Source of the DNA: an uncultured Muribaculaceae bacterium
GTDB taxonomy: Bacteria > Bacteroidota > Bacteroidia > Bacteroidales > Muribaculaceae
Assembly: GCA_910584365.1 (NCBI GenBank)
Contig: CAJUAF010000011.1
Span: 25,877 to 89,876, forward strand
Direction of reading: 5' to 3'
DNA length: 64,000 nt
This document shows, one piece after another, positions 37,198 to 45,271 of this stretch. Made by a program: the position numbers and the translations under genes. Numbering within the stretch: position 1 is the stretch's first letter; each line of letters starts with the position of its first letter. The notes below the pieces were generated by a model that worked only from the letters and a program-made list of their open reading frames with translations, was not told where the DNA came from and made no database searches.

Positions 37198-38007
37198 TTA
37201 TTCTCCGGCACCGGAGGCAGTTCCGGAGTGGTCCGTGGACTTTTCATCGGATTTGCTGATGGTTTCCGTGGATAATGCGGCGTGACTGACGGCTTCGGTC
37301 GGGGAAAGGGGTGACGATTTCTTATCCTCCCTTACGGTTGCCGCTCCGTCGGTTTTCTTTTTGTCAGGAGCCGCCTGGGATTCGCGGGCGAGCTTTTTGT
37401 CGGCATGATTCTTACGGATGGCAAAATAGCTGATGAACAGGCCGATGAGTCCGAATATGGTGAAGCCGATTCCCGATAGAAGAAGCATCCATTTCTCATT
37501 GCTTTCCCCTTTGAAAGTGTCGACGGTCATTATTACTACGCCGGCTGCCACAAGGATGACCGGAGCGAAAACCAGCCATGCGGGATAAAGAGTGCCATGA
37601 TTACGCCGCATCATTACATCAAACTGCCATGACGCACCGATAATCAGCAGGATGCCGAACAGATAGCAAAGAAAGTTGCGGAATACGCCGGGCATCATCA
37701 GTATAACGATTCCAAGCCCTATGGCAGCGCACCCGCAGATAGCGGCCAGAAATGTCATTACTGAGCCGCGGGAGTGTTCTTTTGACTTTCTTGAGGCCAT
37801 GAGCGAGAATAACATACCGACTCCCGGGACGATGAAGGCCAGCGCCGAAAGCCATAAGATTGTGGTCCCTACGACATGGCGTTCACACAGAGCTATGAAT
37901 GTCAGGCCCAATGCGGCCATCAATAATGAAAGAATTATATTGCCTGCCTGTCCGGGAGCTTTCGGAATCCGGAGTTCTTCGGGGAGTGAGGTTTTGTCTT
38001 TATTCAT
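37198..38007 (-). CDS. DUF308/HdeD-like membrane protein
   Basis: A 269-residue integral membrane protein with six hydrophobic segments at about 22-42, 50-70, 84-104, 107-126, 142-160 and 172-195, grouped as helix pairs. This is typical of the HdeD/DUF308 family (the GIxLIxxG-like LFGILLIIGASWQFDVM is seen). E. coli HdeD is linked to acid resistance, but the role in Bacteroidales is unknown. The last 70 residues are hydrophilic and rich in Lys, Ser, Asp and Glu, probably disordered and cytoplasmic. A -7 box TACTTTTG is at 38076-38069. Monocistronic. Confidence 0.82.
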   Translation of the reverse strand: MNKDKTSLPEELRIPKAPGQAGNIILSLLMAALGLTFIALCERHVVGTTILWLSALAFIVPGVGMLFSLMASRKSKEHSRGSVMTFLAAICGCAAIGLGIVILMMPGVFRNFLCYLFGILLIIGASWQFDVMMRRNHGTLYPAWLVFAPVILVAAGVVIMTVDTFKGESNEKWMLLLSGIGFTIFGLIGLFISYFAIRKNHADKKLARESQAAPDKKKTDGAATVREDKKSSPLSPTEAVSHAALSTETISKSDEKSTDHSGTASGAGE

Positions 38008-38078
38008 AAGTCCGATAGTTTAACGTAATAAACAGGGGGCCGGATATGGCCCTGTATAATTGATAACGCAAAAGTAAC

Positions 38079-38119
38079 AAAAAAGTGGGATGTCCCCTCA
38101 GGAGGCATCCCACTTTTTT
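38079..38119 (-). terminator. Intrinsic terminator of the secreted protein at 38134
   Basis: A/T-flanked stem AAGTGGGATG/CATCCCACTT with a T-tract on both strands; lies 15 bases after the stop on the minus strand. Confidence 0.88.
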
Positions 38120-38133
38120 ACTTACACGGGTTG

Positions 38134-39303
38134 TTAGAGAATGACTTTGGCGGTTTTCGTCCCGGCTTTTACGATGAAGAGGCCATGGCCGGGGATTACG
38201 GGCGATGTTGTCGTTCCGCTGTAAAGAAGGCGCCCGCTGGCATCATAAATCTCCATAGCCGGGGCTCCGGTAACTGAAATCCGGCCATCGGCTGCAGAGA
38301 TATTAACTTTCTCCGCGGTGTCGGCTCCGATGTTGTCAACGCCTCCGACTTCTGTGCCTACAACTTTCATGTCGGAGAAATCTGACAGGGAGCGGATATA
38401 GTTGAGGTCGCGGTAATCATCATAATCTTCCCAGATTCCTTTCACCTGATAGGCATATACGAAATCGTTGTCGGTGTCTCCGGTGGTATCGATGGTGAAA
38501 GAAGTGCCTTCGACCTTGTGCATTTCGGCGGGATATGTTAGCTGGTCGCCGGGAAGAAGGTCTGTGGTCACTTTGATTTTATTGAAAAGAACGAATTGCG
38601 AGCCACTTCCGTAGAGGGCCATACGGGTACGGGCACGATAATCATCGGGTACGGGATTATGGGTCACCGGGGTCCAGGATTCGTTGGAGAGAGCGTTGGA
38701 TTCCCATACCTGGTCCATGATCGGTTTGTAATCTTCCATGCCGGGTGTGAAGAAGTCATCGCTGAACGTATAGATGGCTATGCCGGCCTCGTCGGTATTG
38801 TTTGAGCGGGCTATCTCGGTCTCTACATTGAGATTCGGTTCGCCGATGTAGGAAAGGTCCCAGTCGGGAGAAACGATGTAGGCTCCTCCGAAGGGATCAT
38901 CGTTGTCTGAACCGGCGAAGTAATAGAAAGCATCTACTCCGAGTCCCTTGTCGACATATACGGGGAATTTGGCGTACCAGCCGGGCATACCGGGGATGCA
39001 GTCCCATGGCGCTCCTTTGTCCTGGGGCTTTTTGATAGTACCGGTGGATTCGATGTTGCTGAAATCCGTCTCGGCCAGGGTAAAAGTCTCAGGTTCCGTG
39101 GCCTTGTGCATTTTGTAGACGATGACATGATAATAGGAAGACTCATGCTGATTTTTGGCGGGGTCCACTTCTTCCGACCATGAGATTTCGACTTTGCCGT
39201 CTGAAACCTCCTCTGCGGTGATTTTCGGCTGGGGGACCAGGTAGATGGCTGATGCGGAGGCATATACTCCGGCCATGATGGCAGTAAGTAACAATTTTTT
39301 CAT
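38134..39303 (-). CDS. Secreted protein with choice-of-anchor-like domain and T9SS-like tail
   Basis: A 389-residue exported protein; signal peptide 1-19 (MKKLLLTAIMAGVYASASA). Residues 25-65 begin an FN3-like strand pattern (KVEISWSEEVDP ... YYHVIVYKMH) that is interrupted by a jelly-roll of about 65-275 (WDCIPGMPGWYAKFPVYV, AYIVSPDWDLS), as in choice-of-anchor J proteins. The FN3 pattern resumes at about 280-320. The tail is MEIYDASGRLLYSG ... GLFIVKAGTKTAKV. No enzymatic motif. It is convergent with nothing and has its own promoter and terminator. It resembles the large protein divergently encoded at 39552 in module type. Confidence 0.86.
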   Translation of the reverse strand: MKKLLLTAIMAGVYASASAIYLVPQPKITAEEVSDGKVEISWSEEVDPAKNQHESSYYHVIVYKMHKATEPETFTLAETDFSNIESTGTIKKPQDKGAPWDCIPGMPGWYAKFPVYVDKGLGVDAFYYFAGSDNDDPFGGAYIVSPDWDLSYIGEPNLNVETEIARSNNTDEAGIAIYTFSDDFFTPGMEDYKPIMDQVWESNALSNESWTPVTHNPVPDDYRARTRMALYGSGSQFVLFNKIKVTTDLLPGDQLTYPAEMHKVEGTSFTIDTTGDTDNDFVYAYQVKGIWEDYDDYRDLNYIRSLSDFSDMKVVGTEVGGVDNIGADTAEKVNISAADGRISVTGAPAMEIYDASGRLLYSGTTTSPVIPGHGLFIVKAGTKTAKVIL

Positions 39304-39370
39304 ACGATGATTTTGGGTTTAAGATAATAACGACAAATGCCTTCAAGGTCCATTGTCTTCAACTGGTTTG

Positions 39371-39400
39371 CAAATGTAAGAAAAGAAAATGAAATTCAAT
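39371..39400 (-). promoter_or_regulatory. Promoter of the secreted protein at 38134-39303
   Basis: The minus strand shows TTG (39400-39398), 19 nt, TACATTTG (39378-39371), about 65 bases before the start. Confidence 0.5.
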
Positions 39401-39459
39401 GGAAAGTGGATGTGAAAAAGTGTTGCGTCCGCGGTATTTGCGATAATATAAACAAAAAT

Positions 39460-39490
39460 TTTGAGAATTTCATAAATTGCATTACTTTTG
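39460..39490 (+). promoter_or_regulatory. Promoter of the large secreted protein at 39552
   Basis: TTTG (39460-39463), 19 nt, TACTTTTG (39483-39490). The leader contains a short direct repeat GGGTTCATGAA at 39493 and 39512. Confidence 0.6.
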
Positions 39491-39551
39491 TAGGGTTCAT
39501 GAATCTTTGGGGGTTCATGAAAAACAATCATTATCCTTAACATATTCCCTT

Positions 39552-42500
39552 ATGAAACAAATCTACCTATCTCTGATTGCCTGTCTTCTTGCCGTCACGG
39601 CTTCGGCGCAGGGAAAACCGGTGCCGTACACGTCAATACTTTACGGCGATGCGGACTGGACAAATCTTGATAACAACTACGACGGTTCCACCTGGGCTGA
39701 CAACACGGATATGCAGGCCAATCTGCTACAGAATTCTGTCGGCAAAAAGGGGAAGGTTTATACCTATAATTCATCTAACGCTGCCAATGACTGGCTTTTC
39801 TCTCCGCAGATTTCACTGGAAGGGGGACGGCAGTATAAGATTTCGTTCTTCATGAACCGGGGAACGTATAATGAGAAAATCGCCCTGTATGCCTCCCGCG
39901 ACAAGAAATGTAACAGCATTCTTTCCTCGGCCTCCCTGGAAAGATGGACCGGGCGCGGAAGTTCGAATGAGGAAATGAACCGTGCGGTAATCTTTACCCC
40001 TGAGGAATCAGGAGATTATTATATCTCGCTGTATTGTTCCTCGGATGCCGATCAGGGTTATGTGGCCGTCACTGACTTCTCAATTGCGGAGAACGTCACT
40101 GTGGCCGGCCCGGTAACCGGCCTTATCTGTACTCCCGGAGCCGATGATGCCATCGAGGCCACTTTGTCCTGGACATTGCCCGTGACCGATTCCTTCGGAG
40201 AGCCCCTCCCTGCTGAAGTAGTTTTCGAGGAAATTTCCGTGGCTCGCGACGGAGAGACCGTGGCGTCGCTGGAAGGTTCCGCCACTTCTTGGACCGATAC
40301 CGAGGCTACCGGTCTTACCGGAGGCACCCATATCTACGAAGTGAAAGTCAGGCTGAACGGCCAGTATTCGGCCGGCGCATCCGTTACTTCTCCCGTCATC
40401 GGAGGGGGACCTCTCTTCGCTATCCCTTACGATGCGGGCATAGCCTCCATGACGTCTGATGATTTCTCTTCACTGTGGCTGAAAGTCAAGGGTGCCGGTT
40501 CCGGAGCTTCCGACCGCGACTGGGAAGTTGTAGAGGATTATTATTCCGACAATTACATACGTTACTACGGGGGCGCCTCCTGGAGCGGTACCAAAGCCGA
40601 CGAATGGCTGATTTCCCCGCGTATAAATTTCGTTACTCCGGGCCAGTATAAGGTAACAGCCCGCATTGACTACAATCCGACATCGGGGAGCGGCGAATAT
40701 CAGCTTTCCATCCTCCTCGGAGCAGGATCCGAAACCGGAGGCTATACCCGTGAAATCGCTTCGGAATCCACGCTCGGCAACGGTTTGATTCTGGAAGGGG
40801 TGGTCTATATGGACCAGGCTGCCAAGCAGAATATCGCGTTGCATCTTGTTTCCCCGAACTGTAATACGGCTTTCAGACTATATTCCCTTACAGTGGAAGA
40901 AATGATTGTCAAGCCCGCGCAGATTACAGACCTCGCTGTCGCTGCAGAAGGAACAGACAAGGTCCGGCTGACCTGGACATGGCCCTCGAAAGACAATACT
41001 GGCGCCGATCTGTTAGCCATAACAAAAGCGGAAGTCTATCGCGACGATACTCTTGTCGGGACCCTTACGGAGAATCTTACGCCGGGCCAGGTGGCATCCT
41101 TCACCGATACGCCGGGAAGCGAGGGAGTATTCACCTATAAAGTGCTTGTTTATGCAGGCGATAATGTAGCCGAAGGGGAGCCGATGACAGTTACTTCACC
41201 CTGGATCGGAGAAGAGACGCGCGAGGTGCCGTATTCCGTGGCATTTTACAGTGAGGACCCCACGAAAATGATGTGGACCGGCGTCAATGCCAATGACGAC
41301 AAGTATCAGTGGGTGATAGATAAAACCGCACGCCTGAATCTGGGGGATAACGGCGATCCTACTCCGGTTGACGATTATCTCCTCTCCCCCTATATAAGCC
41401 TGACGCCGGGATTCTATGCCGTCACATATAAAATAAAAGGAGGTGGAAATGCCGCCGAATTCGCTGTCGGTCTTGTCCCCGACAAAGAGCAGACGGCGCC
41501 CACGTTCAGTCCTCTCGGAACTATCCATGGTGGTTCTTCTTACTCTTTCTCCACCCAGACCCTGACGGTCCGCGTGGACAGTGAACTGAAAGCAGCTGTC
41601 GCCCTCCATGCCGGCGGAGAGATTTCCGAGAACTATTCTTCGATGGAAATCGAGGAATTCTCGATAGAGCCTGTCCAGGTCTTCCCGGATGCTCCCGAAA
41701 ACCTTAGTGTCGAGGCAGCTGCGGACGATGCGTTGCAGGCAACCCTTCGCTGGACTAACCCCGTCACTTCTTCGGCCCAGGGTGTGGTGCCCCTGATTAC
41801 AAAAGCTGTTATTTCCCGCAAACCCTACGGACAGGATGCTGATTTCGAGGAAGTCGGAGAGGTTACCGATGGCCTGACAGCCGGCGAAGAGGGCGCCTGG
41901 ACCGACACCTCTATCCCTGAATCGGGCGTATATGTCTATTCCGTACTTCTGCATGGACCGGACGGCGCCGGTGAGGATGAACTCTACGTGAGATATAGCG
42001 CCGAAGTGATTTCTGGCCGTATCGGCGCTCCTTATGCCGTGCCTTTCACTACCGCCAATGGCTTTATCATACCCGAATGGACTGTAATTCAGGATAATCC
42101 GGTGCGGACCTGGGAGTTTGCCTCCGACAGCGGATGCGCCTGGATGACTGCCTATGATTTTGATCCAAATGACTGGCTGATTTCTCCGCGTATTCTTCTT
42201 GAGGACGGCAAAGCTTATAAGATTACAGCCGAATCAACTATGGATGTTATTGACGAAGATCAGAAGAGTGTATCATGGGATCTGCATCTCGGCTACGGCT
42301 TCACTGCGGAAGAGATGTCCCTCCCCCTGGCTACCGTCGTCACTTCTGTCAGGGAACCTTCCGAACCACAGTCCGATTCGTTTATCGTTATCGCACGGAA
42401 TTCTGAACCAGAGGAAATACCCTCACTGCGCGTAGAGGAATCTGCTGTTATCGTTCCTGCCGGAGCCCTGACTGTCGGAATCCATGCCAATACGCGGGGT

Positions 42501-42749
42501 TATGTGAAGATACACGGAATCCAAATAGAGGAAACCGAATGGTCCGGAATCGGCGAAGTGACGGCAACCGATGCCGATGGGCTTCTTGCCGGAGCGCGTT
42601 CGGTCAAGGTATTCAATCTCCAGGGCGTCCCGGTAATGGCCAATGCCCGTGCCTGTTCGGTTGATACTCTCGGGCTGGCTCCCGGGTTGTATATTCTTCT
42701 TGTAGAGAAGGATGGTGTTTCAGTGGCCATTAAGGTGGCGGTTCGCTGA
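39552..42749 (+). CDS. Large secreted choice-of-anchor J / FN3 repeat protein with T9SS-like tail
   Basis: The start at 39552 (MKQIYLSLIACLLAVTASAQ) gives a signal peptide; a longer in-frame start at 39477 lies before the promoter box and is rejected. 1065 residues. Four jelly-roll modules alternate with three FN3-like modules. Each jelly-roll carries a form of DWLFSPQI or DEWLISPRI, the choice-of-anchor J/cleaved-adhesin signature (near residues 75, 350, 610 and 870). Each FN3 has an ATLSWTLPV or VRLTWTWPS strand and ends in YxVLVYAGD. The tail is VFNLQGVPVM ... LAPGLYILLV. A surface adhesin or glycan-binding scaffold is the likely role; the modular duplication suggests multivalent binding (inference). 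Confidence 0.88.
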   Translation: MKQIYLSLIACLLAVTASAQGKPVPYTSILYGDADWTNLDNNYDGSTWADNTDMQANLLQNSVGKKGKVYTYNSSNAANDWLFSPQISLEGGRQYKISFFMNRGTYNEKIALYASRDKKCNSILSSASLERWTGRGSSNEEMNRAVIFTPEESGDYYISLYCSSDADQGYVAVTDFSIAENVTVAGPVTGLICTPGADDAIEATLSWTLPVTDSFGEPLPAEVVFEEISVARDGETVASLEGSATSWTDTEATGLTGGTHIYEVKVRLNGQYSAGASVTSPVIGGGPLFAIPYDAGIASMTSDDFSSLWLKVKGAGSGASDRDWEVVEDYYSDNYIRYYGGASWSGTKADEWLISPRINFVTPGQYKVTARIDYNPTSGSGEYQLSILLGAGSETGGYTREIASESTLGNGLILEGVVYMDQAAKQNIALHLVSPNCNTAFRLYSLTVEEMIVKPAQITDLAVAAEGTDKVRLTWTWPSKDNTGADLLAITKAEVYRDDTLVGTLTENLTPGQVASFTDTPGSEGVFTYKVLVYAGDNVAEGEPMTVTSPWIGEETREVPYSVAFYSEDPTKMMWTGVNANDDKYQWVIDKTARLNLGDNGDPTPVDDYLLSPYISLTPGFYAVTYKIKGGGNAAEFAVGLVPDKEQTAPTFSPLGTIHGGSSYSFSTQTLTVRVDSELKAAVALHAGGEISENYSSMEIEEFSIEPVQVFPDAPENLSVEAAADDALQATLRWTNPVTSSAQGVVPLITKAVISRKPYGQDADFEEVGEVTDGLTAGEEGAWTDTSIPESGVYVYSVLLHGPDGAGEDELYVRYSAEVISGRIGAPYAVPFTTANGFIIPEWTVIQDNPVRTWEFASDSGCAWMTAYDFDPNDWLISPRILLEDGKAYKITAESTMDVIDEDQKSVSWDLHLGYGFTAEEMSLPLATVVTSVREPSEPQSDSFIVIARNSEPEEIPSLRVEESAVIVPAGALTVGIHANTRGYVKIHGIQIEETEWSGIGEVTATDADGLLAGARSVKVFNLQGVPVMANARACSVDTLGLAPGLYILLVEKDGVSVAIKVAVR

Positions 42750-42779
42750 ATTATCTCCCTTTATTCCTGAACATTATAA

Positions 42780-42819
42780 CGGAGGGGCTGTGTCGCAAAC
42801 GGGCGATGCAGTCCCTCCG
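42780..42819 (+). terminator. Terminator after the large secreted protein
   Basis: An 11-bp stem CGGAGGGGCTG/CAGTCCCTCCG (one G-U) followed by GTTTCTT, 30 bases past the stop. Confidence 0.65.
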
Positions 42820-43042
42820 GTTTCTTATGTGGATAATATATTTAACACGCGTTAACATTAATTGTGCAAAATATTAAACTGTGTCATATAAGGCTGAAAT
42901 AAAAAATCTTTTTGTAACTTGGCGGCGTTTTCAACTAAGAGTTTCCAATAAAAGAGAAAACTGTCTCACGGCTTTCAGCGGAACAGACGCTGAATTTCTG
43001 ACAGAGATGGTAAAAAGGTACAAATTCATTATTTATGGTGTT

Positions 43043-44791
43043 ATGATTGAACGTTTCGTCAACCGTACCGATTTCGACAGCTATGCCGATTTCGCACAGA
43101 ATTTCAAGCTGAATATCCCTGATAACTTCAACTTCGCATACGACGTGGTCGACGCATGGGCCGCGGAGGAACCTGACCGCGAGGCACTTCTGTGGACCAA
43201 TCCCGAAGGGGAAGAACGCCGTTTCACTTTCCGGGACCTCAAGGAGCTTTCCGACCGGACCGCGTCATATTTCCAGAGCCTCGGAGTCGGCCGCGGCACC
43301 CGGGTGATGCTTATTCTCAAGAGGCATTATCAGTTCTGGCTCGCAATGATGGGGCTCCATAAACTCGGTGCGGTCGCTATTCCGGCCACCCATCTGCTGA
43401 CAGCCGAGGATATAGAATACCGTTGCCACAAAGCCGATATAAAGGTGATTTTCGCCGCCGGCGACGAGGATATTGTCCGCCACGTCGATGAAGCGATGCC
43501 TCATTGTCCCTCGGTGGAGTGGCGCATCTCGACCGGACCGTGTATTCCCGCCGGATGGCTTGACTTCGATGCCGGCATCGAAGCCGCTCCCCCTTTCCGA
43601 CGTCCGGAAAAGGTCAACGACAATTCCGATGTGATGCTGATTTACTTCACTTCCGGCACCTCCGGAGAACCCAAGATGGTGGCCCACGATTTCACCTATC
43701 CTCTGGGCCATATAGTGACGGCCCGCTTCTGGCATAACCTGCGACCGGGGGACCTCCATCTGACCCTGGCCGATACCGGATGGGGGAAAGCCGTCTGGGG
43801 AAAGCTCTACGGCCAGTGGATATGCGGAGCAGACGTCTTCGTATATGATTTCGACAAGTTCGTACCCGCCGATCTGCTGGGAGTGATGGAAAAATACCGT
43901 ATCAACTCCTTCTGCGCTCCCCCGACTGTCTTCCGGTTCCTTATCCGGGAGGATATAAAGTCCTATGATCTCTCGGCCCTCGACCGCTGCTCTATCGCCG
44001 GGGAAGCGCTCAACCCCTCGGTCTTCGAAAAATGGAAAGAGCTGACCGGAATCTCCCTGCGCGAGGGATTCGGACAAACCGAAACTACACTTACCGTAGG
44101 CACTTTTCCCTGGATAGAACCGCGCCCCGGTTCGATGGGCCTTCCGAATCCTCTTTACGGCATCGACATCGTGGATGAGGAGGGGAACTCAGTCGGAGAC
44201 AATATCAACGGCGAGATCGTAATCCGCGCGGACAGAAACGGACGCAAGCCTGCCGGGCTGTTCAGGGAGTATCTTGACGACGAGGCGCTTACCGCCGAAG
44301 CCTGGCATGACGGAATCTATCATACGGGGGATATCGCCTGGCGCGACTCCGACGGCTATCTGTGGTTCGTCAGCCGCAAGGACGACGTCATAAAGTCGTC
44401 GGGTTACCGTATCGGCCCGTTTGAGGTCGAGAGTGCCTGCCTTACCCATCCTGCCGTGGTCGAATGTGCCATCACCGCCGTACCCGACGATGTCCGGGGT
44501 CAGATTGTCAAGGCTACCATCGTCCTGGCAAAGGATTATGTACGCCTGGCCGGCGCCGATCTTGTAAAGGATATCCAGAATCATGTGAAAAAAATTACGG
44601 CCCCTTATAAATATCCGCGCGTGGTGGAGTTCGTCAAGGAACTGCCCAAGACCATCTCCGGTAAAATCCGCCGTGTGGCAATCCGTGCTACCGATGCCGC
44701 CGGAAAGGCTGTGGACGCTACCAATAAGGCTGCCTCCAAAGCGATGGAGTCAGCAGCTCCCAGGTCCCGGCGCCGTCACGGATTGGCTTGA
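43043..44791 (+). CDS. Acyl-CoA synthetase (AMP-forming, acetyl/medium-chain type)
   Basis: Activates a carboxylic acid to its CoA thioester through an acyl-AMP. I start at 43043 (MIERFVNRTDFDSYADF) because the family begins there; the upstream open frame to 42881 has no homologous look. Seen: P-loop YFTSGTSGEPKM, GFGQTETT, YHTGDIAWRDSDGYLWF, hinge and A8 block SRKDDVIKSSGYRIGPFEVE, and the catalytic Lys in PKTISGKIRRV. The adenylation core resembles MACS-type enzymes more than canonical acetate-specific Acs (no WWQTE block). The last 35 residues form an Ala/Lys-rich amphipathic stretch ending RRRHGLA, unusual for the family. 582 residues. Substrate uncertain. Confidence 0.93.
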   Translation: MIERFVNRTDFDSYADFAQNFKLNIPDNFNFAYDVVDAWAAEEPDREALLWTNPEGEERRFTFRDLKELSDRTASYFQSLGVGRGTRVMLILKRHYQFWLAMMGLHKLGAVAIPATHLLTAEDIEYRCHKADIKVIFAAGDEDIVRHVDEAMPHCPSVEWRISTGPCIPAGWLDFDAGIEAAPPFRRPEKVNDNSDVMLIYFTSGTSGEPKMVAHDFTYPLGHIVTARFWHNLRPGDLHLTLADTGWGKAVWGKLYGQWICGADVFVYDFDKFVPADLLGVMEKYRINSFCAPPTVFRFLIREDIKSYDLSALDRCSIAGEALNPSVFEKWKELTGISLREGFGQTETTLTVGTFPWIEPRPGSMGLPNPLYGIDIVDEEGNSVGDNINGEIVIRADRNGRKPAGLFREYLDDEALTAEAWHDGIYHTGDIAWRDSDGYLWFVSRKDDVIKSSGYRIGPFEVESACLTHPAVVECAITAVPDDVRGQIVKATIVLAKDYVRLAGADLVKDIQNHVKKITAPYKYPRVVEFVKELPKTISGKIRRVAIRATDAAGKAVDATNKAASKAMESAAPRSRRRHGLA

Positions 44792-44809
44792 ATGTCTCTC
44801 AGATTAACT

Positions 44810-44849
44810 GTTGTCCCCTCCGCCGGCTGGAATCCGCAGAGGGGACAAC
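44810..44849 (+). terminator. Terminator after the acyl-CoA synthetase gene
   Basis: An 11-bp perfect stem GTTGTCCCCTC (44810-44820) with 44839-44849, 18 bases after the stop; weak U-tract. Confidence 0.65.
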
Positions 44850-44895
44850 GGTGTATTATCGGGGGAGTGATAGCGCTGTGTTGGGGTTGGTACAT

Positions 44896-44960
44896 AAAAA
44901 AAAATTACTCGTCATCACGACGAATAATCTTCTTACCTTAAATCTAATACCATGAAAAAC
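44896..44960 (-). ncRNA. Candidate small RNA, about 65 nt, with intrinsic terminator
   Basis: On the minus strand a consensus -7 box TACCTTTG (44973-44966) is followed by a short transcript. It carries an unstructured A/U/G-rich segment (CATGGTATTAGATTTAAGG, 44952-44934) and ends in a 10-bp hairpin ATTATTCGTC/GACGAGTAAT (44928-44919 with 44913-44904) plus eight or nine U. The -33 box is weak. No peptide of note is encoded. From memory, similar words recur in Bacteroidales intergenic DNA, but I cannot verify this here. A trans-acting sRNA or a lineage-conserved RNA are both possible. Confidence 0.55.
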
Positions 44961-44973
44961 TGATGCAAAGGTA

Positions 44974-45271
44974 GAGCTTTTATGTTTTATAGCATAATTT
45001 TCGAGCAAAAATCTTTCTTCATTTAAGTTGGTTTAACATATGCCGAGCATTTAAAGGTTAAAATTTGCAGTTGTTAACAACTTGCCGGGCGCGCTCTGTA
45101 ATTCCCCGGTCTAATTTACCAAAATAAAGTTATCGCTTCGGGTAATTAATCCCCGGCGGGACGCAAGGGAATTACACGGATTTTTGTAACTTTGCATTGA
45201 ATTTTACCCCCCGGACGCAGCGGCGCGATGACCCGCGCCCCCTTCCCCCGGGGAATATCGGCTGAATAATT
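44974..45271. other. AT-rich intergenic region before the RNA methyltransferase gene
   Basis: A plus-strand -7 box TAACTTTG at 45187-45194 probably starts the message for the methyltransferase, leader about 70 nt. TTAAC-type words (TTTAACATATG near 45033 and TTGTTAACAACTT near 45073, an 11-bp palindrome) occur upstream. No gene is visible. Confidence 0.45.

Noticed and set aside
45030..45090. Replication origin suggested by AT-rich DNA and TTAAC words
   Set aside because: No DnaA-box cluster (TTATNCACA) and no dnaA, dnaN or gyrB nearby.
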